Source: Spirochaetota bacterium
GTDB lineage: Bacteria > Spirochaetota > UBA12135 > COTS27
Reading direction: 5' to 3'
NCBI GenBank assembly: GCA_030621685.1
Contig: JAUXHF010000065.1
Span: 1 to 9,044, forward strand
Length of the DNA stretch: 9,044 bases
The notes beneath the pieces are model-generated. The model did no database searches and was not told the DNA's origin. It saw only the letters and a list, made by a program, of their open reading frames with translations. Below, in pieces: positions 5,062-9,044 of this stretch. The translations under genes and the position numbers were made by a program. How positions within the stretch are numbered: position 1 is the stretch's first letter; every line of letters starts with the position of its first letter.

Positions 5062-5913
5062 ATGGGAAAATGCATATTTTGTGGAGAGTCCGCTGGGTTT
5101 TTACGTAGAGCACATAAAGAGTGTCAAATAAAAAACGATAGAGAACAACGAGAACGTGAAGCATCAAAGCAATTGATACTTTCGGAAATTGAAGTTGCTG
5201 GGGTTTCTAAAAGAGATCTGCCACTGTTGAAGCAAAAAATAACAAAAATGGCTGAGTCACATAAAATTGACAGCAGCATACTTGAAAGCCTTGTTATTTG
5301 TGGCTGGGAAAACTTAGTAGAAAGAGCGTTTGATGATGGTATTTTAACTGAAGAAGAAGAATCTAACCTAACTAAGTTAAAAGAGTATTTCTCTCTTTCT
5401 GAAATTCAATTAGATAGGAGAGGGGTCTTTACAAAAATGCTTAAAGGATCTGTTTTAAGAGATTTAATGAACGGCATACTTCCTGAAAATGAAAAAATTG
5501 ATAGGAACCTTCCTTTTAACTTTCAAAAAGGAGAAAAAGCTATTTGGGTGTTTCAAGACGTTGATTATTACGAGCAAAAAAAAAGAATAGAATATGTAGG
5601 TGGTTCGCAAGGTGTGAGTATACGCATAGCAAAAGGTCTTTATTATCGTACAGGATCCTTCAAGGGAGAGCGAGTGGAAACCGAAGAAACTATCCATGCC
5701 GATACAGGGACACTATGTGTAACAAATAAACATGTATATTTTTCTGGCGTTACTAAGGGTTTCCGTATCAAACATGATAAAATAGTTTCACTTCAACTAT
5801 TTTCTGATGGCATTGGTTTGCAAAGAGACTTGGCCACAGCAAAGCCACAATCTTTTGTAACTGGTGATGGTTGGTTTATATATAATTTAATAACAAATGC
5901 TACGCAGTTGTAA
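5062..5913 (+). CDS. Zinc-finger, TerB-like and PH-like multidomain protein, function unknown
   Basis: This 283-residue protein looks modular. C4-x2-C7 and H18-x2-C21 form a small treble-clef or zinc-ribbon finger, followed by a charged helix (about 22-45). A helical middle with ERAFDDGILTEEEE (87-100) resembles the start of TerB-like domains. The C-terminus (about 155-283) is beta-rich, with GSQGVSIRIAKGLYYRTGSF (181-200), TGTLCVTNKHVYFSG (215-229), DKIVSL and FVTGDGWFIYNL. Such segments recall bacterial PH/GRAM-like domains and, from memory, recur in unannotated proteins of accessory islands. No signal peptide or membrane helix is seen. The start is supported by the finger beginning at residue 4. 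No ribosome binding site is present, but a strong -10 abuts the ATG. A 49-codon lysine-rich gene follows 15 bp later, probably co-transcribed. The biological role is unknown. Confidence 0.8.
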   Translation: MGKCIFCGESAGFLRRAHKECQIKNDREQREREASKQLILSEIEVAGVSKRDLPLLKQKITKMAESHKIDSSILESLVICGWENLVERAFDDGILTEEEESNLTKLKEYFSLSEIQLDRRGVFTKMLKGSVLRDLMNGILPENEKIDRNLPFNFQKGEKAIWVFQDVDYYEQKKRIEYVGGSQGVSIRIAKGLYYRTGSFKGERVETEETIHADTGTLCVTNKHVYFSGVTKGFRIKHDKIVSLQLFSDGIGLQRDLATAKPQSFVTGDGWFIYNLITNATQL

Positions 5914-5928
5914 CAGTTGGCTTCAATA

Positions 5929-6078
5929 ATGACTTCTAAAAAAAAGGCAACTAACAAAGTAACTTCTAAACGCGTAGCAACAGCAGCCTCCAAGGTGCTA
6001 CGTGATAAAAGAACGGGTAAAGACTCTAAATCTGCGGCAGGCTCTGCATTAACTCAGAAGCCAGCTAAGAAAAAATAA
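5929..6078 (+). CDS. Small lysine-rich protein of 49 residues (SAAGSALTQ family), function unknown
   Basis: ATG at 5929 opens 49 codons to TAA at 6076-6078. The protein is very basic: it begins MTSKKKATNKVTSKRVATAA and continues SKVLRDKRTGKDSKSAAGSA, then LTQKPAKKK. The core SKRVATxASKVLRDxRTxKxSKSxAGSALTQ resembles, from memory, a widespread family of tiny uncharacterised proteins in bacterial islands and prophages. Nucleic-acid binding is a guess from the charge only. It lies 15 bp after the zinc-finger/TerB-like gene with no good ribosome binding site, so coupled translation in one operon is likely. It faces the acyl-CoA synthetase gene convergently. The composition and family-like core argue strongly that it is real. 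Confidence 0.75.
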   Translation: MTSKKKATNKVTSKRVATAASKVLRDKRTGKDSKSAAGSALTQKPAKKK

Positions 6079-6101
6079 AAACTTTAGAGCTGGCGGCAGC
6101 C

Positions 6102-6169
6102 GGCGGAGAATAACAGCGAGGGCTGATATTCTCTGCTAGAGCGCGCTTTCGTTTTGGGCTGGGCAGGCG
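6102..6169. repeat. Decayed echo of the acyl-CoA synthetase 3' end
   Basis: Four exact matches occur in the same order and orientation as in the synthetase gene: GGCGGAGAAT (6102-6111 and 6341-6350), AGAGCGCG (6138-6145 and 6357-6364), CGTTTTGGGC (6150-6159 and 6363-6372) and GGGCAGGCG (6161-6169 and 6369-6377). The source segment encodes, on the minus strand, the KRLPKTRSGKILRR region. The echo is broken by insertions and cannot be coding. Confidence 0.6.
6103..6136. terminator. Long hairpin between convergent genes
   Basis: GCGGAGAATA and TATTCTCTGC pair over 10 bp with one G-T pair; inside lies an A-A mismatch, then CAGC and GCTG pair around a GAGG tetraloop. It lies between the 49-residue gene (stop 6078) and the synthetase gene (stop 6207) and could block read-through in both directions. 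On the minus strand, T-rich sequence follows about 20 nt later; on the plus strand there is none. The remaining bases to 6206 hold no gene. Confidence 0.5.
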
Positions 6170-6206
6170 GCGGGCTATGAAGACTGCTTTGTGAGGGCAG
6201 AGTATT

Positions 6207-8123
6207 TTAGATTGCAGGGGCATATAATATGCCGACTTTCCTTTCTTGCAAGAGCTGTTTTACTTCATCTAAAATAGCAGGGTCATCGATGGTAGGCGGG
6301 ATTGGAATGCTAGGCTTCTCGCCGAGGTGAGAAAGAGAACGGCGGAGAATTTTGCCAGAGCGCGTTTTGGGCAGGCGCTTGACTATAATGGCCGTCTTGA
6401 AAAAAGCCACTTTGCCGATGCTATTCTGCATAGCCGCTATCAGCTGGGCTTCAAGGCTAGCAGGGTCTAGGTCAAGACCATCTTTGAGAACAACAAAACC
6501 TACGGGTATATGCCCGCGAATAGAATCTTTCATGCCGACAACGGCACACTCGGCTACCGATGCATGGCTACTAAGAATCTCTTCCATTTGCCCTGTCGAG
6601 AAACGATGGCCGGCAACATTGATGACGTCATCTACTCGGCCCATAACATAAATATAGCCCTGGTCATCTTTATAGCCGCCGTCACCGCTGAAATAATACC
6701 CGGGTAGAAACGACAAGTAGGCTTCTTTGAAGCGCTCAGTATCTTTCCAAAGGTTGCTCATGGTTCCCGGCGGCAGAGGCAACTTGATGACAATATTCCC
6801 GTTTTCGTAAGCCTTGCATTCTTTTCCTTCATCATTTACTATGCGCACATCGTAGCCGGGAACAGCTTTAAAAGAAGATCCTACTTTTGTTGGCAAGACT
6901 TCTAGCCCGCAAAAGTTAGAGACGATGGCCCAGCCGCTCTCGGTTTGCCACCAATGATCAAGAATGGGACGGTTTTTGAAGGTTTTTTTCAACCAATGGT
7001 AGGTGGCAGGGTCAAGGCGCTCGCCGGCGAAGAAAAGATATTTCAGCGAATCAAGATTATATTGCTTGGCAAATTTCCCCTCTGGGTCTTCTTTTTTAAT
7101 GACACGAAAAGCCGTTGGTGCGGTGAAAAAAGTCTTGACTTTATATTCGCTCATCACACGATAGAAGGCACTGGCATCGGGGGTTTTTATCGGCTTTCCT
7201 TCGTAGACAATTGTGCTACAGCCTTGGATGAGCGGAGCATAGACGATATAAGAATGTCCCACTACCCATCCGATATCAGAGGCTGCCCAATAGACTTCAC
7301 CGGCGGCGGTATCGTATATTTTGTCCATGGAATACTTCATGGCAACGGCATGTCCTCCGTTATCACGGAGGACGCCTTTCGGCTTTCCAGTAGTCCCCGA
7401 TGTGTAGAGGATGTACAGTGGATGAGTGGCTAAGAGTTCTACGCATTCGGCGGGCGGGGAATCTAGCAGCTGATTGAATGAAAACTCGCCTTTGGCTTTT
7501 GAGAGCGTTACTTTGTGCTGCTCTCGTTCTTGTATAACAACATAATCTACTTTATGCTGTGCTAGCTCTCTGGCACTATCCACATAGCTTTTATAATCTA
7601 TAATTTTTGTAACCTCAATGCCGCAGCTAGCGCTTAGGATGATCTTGGGCTTTGCATGGTCTATGCGTAGGGCTAGCTCTTTGGGAACAAAGCCACCAAA
7701 AACTACCGAATGCACAATACCTAGCCGGGCGCAGGCCAGCATAGAAATAATGGCTTCTGGTATCATGGGCATGTAAAGAATGGCGGTATCGCCTTTTTGT
7801 AGGCCCAGTTTTTTTAAGCCGCCGGCAAGCGCGGCTACTTTGGCACGAAGTTCATTATAACTAAAACTTTTTTTTGTATGGGTAACCGGCGAATCGTAAT
7901 AAAGCGCTATTTGCTGCCCCCTACCTTGTTCTATGTGGTAGTCTAAGGCTACGTAGCAGGTGTTTAGCATGCCATCGGGAAACCAGCAGTTTAGCCCCTG
8001 GCTGTTCTTGCCTAGTATTGTTTTTGGAAATTTCATCCAAGGTATTGCTTTTGCTTGTTCTTCCCAATAGCCCATTGGGTCTTGGATTGATTGCTGCCAG
8101 TGTTGCTGGTAAGTTGTTGCCAT
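6207..8123 (-). CDS. prpE: Short-chain acyl-CoA synthetase, PrpE/ACSS3 type (propionate or acetate:CoA ligase, AMP-forming)
   Basis: The enzyme activates a short carboxylic acid to acyl-AMP and then acyl-CoA in the cytosol. At 638 residues it has the usual family length. Motifs in order: ACAS N-terminal domain with DPMGYWEEQA (15-24); AMP/phosphate loop YTSGTTGKPKGV (240-251); SDIGWVVGHSYIVY (282-295); TAPTAFRVIKKEDP (334-347); DHWWQTESGW (389-398); the hinge part YYFSGDGGYKDDQGYIYVMG (476-495); RVDDVINVAGHR (496-507); and PKTRSGKILRR (585-595) with catalytic K591, the site acetylated in homologues. The context VLRDNGGHAVAMKYSM and DxxWQTESGW agrees better with PrpE/ACSS3 than with Acs, so propionate is favoured, but acetate or butyrate are possible. 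Minus-strand AAAGG lies 9 nt before the ATG. It is G+C-richer than the cargo genes and intact. Confidence 0.9.
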   Translation of the reverse strand: MATTYQQHWQQSIQDPMGYWEEQAKAIPWMKFPKTILGKNSQGLNCWFPDGMLNTCYVALDYHIEQGRGQQIALYYDSPVTHTKKSFSYNELRAKVAALAGGLKKLGLQKGDTAILYMPMIPEAIISMLACARLGIVHSVVFGGFVPKELALRIDHAKPKIILSASCGIEVTKIIDYKSYVDSARELAQHKVDYVVIQEREQHKVTLSKAKGEFSFNQLLDSPPAECVELLATHPLYILYTSGTTGKPKGVLRDNGGHAVAMKYSMDKIYDTAAGEVYWAASDIGWVVGHSYIVYAPLIQGCSTIVYEGKPIKTPDASAFYRVMSEYKVKTFFTAPTAFRVIKKEDPEGKFAKQYNLDSLKYLFFAGERLDPATYHWLKKTFKNRPILDHWWQTESGWAIVSNFCGLEVLPTKVGSSFKAVPGYDVRIVNDEGKECKAYENGNIVIKLPLPPGTMSNLWKDTERFKEAYLSFLPGYYFSGDGGYKDDQGYIYVMGRVDDVINVAGHRFSTGQMEEILSSHASVAECAVVGMKDSIRGHIPVGFVVLKDGLDLDPASLEAQLIAAMQNSIGKVAFFKTAIIVKRLPKTRSGKILRRSLSHLGEKPSIPIPPTIDDPAILDEVKQLLQERKVGILYAPAI

Positions 8124-8188
8124 CTTTGCTTGCCTTTATTTTACTCGTTTTAGCTGTTTCTTTTTATATCCTGCAGGCAGTTTCTTGC

Positions 8189-8194
8189 TTTATA
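8189..8194 (-). promoter_or_regulatory. Possible -10 (TATAAA) of the acyl-CoA synthetase gene
   Basis: On the minus strand TATAAA lies about 65 nt before the ATG at 8123. The -35 hexamer is not recognisable. The repeats at 8199-8256 fall directly upstream, where operators or activator sites would be expected. Confidence 0.3.
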
Positions 8195-8198
8195 GGTT

Positions 8199-8240
8199 AA
8201 GCAAAATATACGTATATATAAGCAAATATACGTATATATG
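8199..8240. repeat. Two direct repeats with TATACGTATA cores
   Basis: AAGCAAAATATACGTATATA (8199-8218) recurs as AAGCAAATATACGTATATAT from 8220, with one A fewer, 21 bp apart, that is, two helical turns. Each core TATACGTATA is itself palindromic. Confidence 0.85.
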
Positions 8241-8256
8241 CGTATATTTGCTTATA
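8217..8256. promoter_or_regulatory. Inverted repeat with 16-bp perfect arms
   Basis: TATAAGCAAATATACG (8217-8232) and CGTATATTTGCTTATA (8241-8256) are exact reverse complements around an 8-bp spacer. It overlaps the second direct repeat. Position upstream of the minus-strand synthetase gene favours an operator; a cruciform or terminator is also possible. Confidence 0.6.
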
Positions 8257-8263
8257 GACAATG

Positions 8264-8284
8264 AGTATACGCAACAAGTATACT
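8264..8284. promoter_or_regulatory. 21-bp dyad AGTATAC-N7-GTATACT
   Basis: AGTATAC (8264-8270) and GTATACT (8278-8284) are exact reverse complements around 7 bp. Size and symmetry are those of a helix-turn-helix dimer site. It lies between the divergent synthetase and lipoprotein genes. Confidence 0.4.
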
Positions 8285-8367
8285 ATAGGATGCTATGTGT
8301 ATATGTATGTGGCCTGTATTAATAATACTCTGGACTATGCTTTTTATGTAAAATAAACGTAGTTTAT

Positions 8368-8412
8368 GGAATGCCGGGAACGCAGGGAATGCAGGGAATG
8401 CAGGGAACAGAG
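8368..8412. repeat. Five tandem 9-bp repeats, unit GGAATGCAG
   Basis: Units begin at 8368, 8377, 8386, 8395 and 8404; the third and fourth are identical and the outer ones differ by one to a few bases. They are much richer in G+C than the surrounding DNA. An ATG at 8366 reads through them in frame (MECRERRECRECREQRNM) to TAG at 8477-8479, but this 37-codon frame has no ribosome binding site and is not annotated as a gene. Confidence 0.8.
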
Positions 8413-8485
8413 AAACATGCTAAATAACTCAAAAAGCATTGATTTTGATTATTTTTTATTTATTTATACTAAAATATAGCATCCT

Positions 8486-8494
8486 TGTTATAAT
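8486..8494 (+). promoter_or_regulatory. Extended -10 (TGTTATAAT) upstream of the lipoprotein gene
   Basis: TGT precedes a consensus TATAAT at 8489-8494. The -35 region is not recognisable. Transcription would start near 8501, giving a leader of about 75 nt before the ATG at 8578. The same extended -10 form lies before the gene at 5062. Confidence 0.55.
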
Positions 8495-8577
8495 AAGGGT
8501 ATAGAAATATAGATGGAAGCATGGTTTTATGTGTGTATCTATAAAATACAATGCGAGTAAACGGAGAATAGTAAATA

Positions 8578-9044
8578 ATGAAAAAAATTCAATACAAAAG
8601 AGAATCGAGAATGGAAATATTTAGAAAAGGCTTCTTGCTAGGCTTTCTCTTGCTTTCTGCTGGTATAACAGTTTCTTGTGCCGTAGCAGTAGGAGATGCA
8701 GCATCTTCTGGCGGAGGTACAGGAGCTACCCCTGATGAGAATGTTCTTGGGCTGAGGGTAACGGTAGACAATGAGTATAATTTTGTTGGCCCTGCTGGCG
8801 CTGCCACGGCAGAATATGCTGCGGATACGCTTGAAAATGCAGCCGGACTTGCTGCTGCAGAAGGCACAGAAGGTATTTCCATTGTAGTGTTTGTTGATAG
8901 CACCATAGCCGCTGGCTTGGAACCGAGTGTTACTTTAGAATTAGTAACAAAGGAAGAAGACGCCGACTTAGAAGTTATTGCTAGCTTTCCTGATGCCTCG
9001 CATGCCTCGCTAATGGCTTTAACAAATTATGTTGAGCTTGCTGA
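8578..9044 (+). CDS. Putative lipoprotein, unrecognised (3' end outside window)
   Basis: The frame is open from ATG 8578 to the window edge (155 codons and two bases). Residues 12-34 look like a lipoprotein signal: basic RMEIFRKG, hydrophobic FLLGFLLLSAGI, then TVSC with C34 as candidate lipidated residue. The -3 Thr is off the strict lipobox but acceptable in spirochaetes. After the Cys follows an Ala/Gly/Ser linker, an acidic segment, LGLRVTVDNEYNFVGPAGAA, an Ala-rich helix and GISIVVFVDST. I recognise no family; the mature part would face the periplasm or cell surface. GGAG at 8563-8566 lies 11 nt before the ATG. A second in-frame ATG at 8611 would give a more usual 22-residue signal before the Cys, so the start is uncertain. 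Its strand is opposite to the synthetase gene. Confidence 0.72.
   Translation, partial: MKKIQYKRESRMEIFRKGFLLGFLLLSAGITVSCAVAVGDAASSGGGTGATPDENVLGLRVTVDNEYNFVGPAGAATAEYAADTLENAAGLAAAEGTEGISIVVFVDSTIAAGLEPSVTLELVTKEEDADLEVIASFPDASHASLMALTNYVELA

Noticed and set aside
4562..6101. Complete restriction-modification or phage-defence system
   Set aside because: The methyltransferase lacks its catalytic half and no restriction enzyme, integrase or transposase is present. Only an unknown cassette can be claimed.
6945..7433. 162-codon plus-strand frame inside the synthetase gene
   Set aside because: It is antisense to the conserved core of an intact, well-recognised enzyme, and its translation resembles no protein family.
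8589..8906. 105-codon minus-strand frame near the right end
   Set aside because: It is antisense to the lipoprotein frame, which has signal peptide, ribosome binding site and promoter. The Ala/Ser/Pro-rich composition is a mirror of the Ala/Gly-rich lipoprotein.

Overview
The window looks like chromosomal DNA of a low-G+C spirochaete. The grounds are a flagellin C-terminus of the FlaB type, the gene order carD-like / PIN-TRAM membrane protein / ispD (from memory, typical of Treponema and relatives), and a lipoprotein with a loose spirochaete-style lipobox. The genus cannot be fixed from the sequence. No rRNA, tRNA, CRISPR array, transposase or integrase was seen.

Left part (1-1518): the last 58 codons of a flagellin with a stem-loop over its stop codon; an AT-rich intergenic stretch with a perfect 29-bp palindrome; an unrecognised 101-residue protein; two inverted repeats; and a membrane-bound CDP-alcohol phosphatidyltransferase. 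A repeat-rich gap (1519-1906) follows, with 9-bp and 15-bp tandem repeats that can each be read through in a tiny ORF.

Centre (1907-4322): a co-directional set of a CarD/CdnL RNA-polymerase-binding regulator, a YacL-like four-helix PIN-TRAM protein and IspD of the non-mevalonate isoprenoid pathway. IspD has a divergent nucleotide-binding loop and an 8-residue tandem repeat just before its conserved Asp-Asp pair. Its last 25 codons plus the downstream terminator are duplicated immediately afterwards (4241-4393 and 4408-4561).

Accessory-looking segment (4562-6101): the C-terminal third of a beta-class DNA methyltransferase; two inverted repeats with a strong extended -10 almost touching the next start codon; a 283-residue zinc-finger / TerB-like / PH-like protein of unknown function; and a 49-residue lysine-rich protein. 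On the right this segment ends in a hairpin and a decayed echo of the 3' end of the next gene. The cargo is thus bracketed by partial copies of the 3' ends of both neighbours.

Right part (6102-9044): a PrpE/ACSS3-type short-chain acyl-CoA synthetase on the minus strand, a repeat-dense divergent intergenic region (8124-8577) with inverted repeats, direct repeats, a 9-bp tandem array and an extended -10, and the start of an unrecognised lipoprotein that runs off the window. The best candidate for something undescribed is the pair at 5062-6078 with its palindrome-covered, probably leaderless promoter. Its function cannot be read from the sequence alone.
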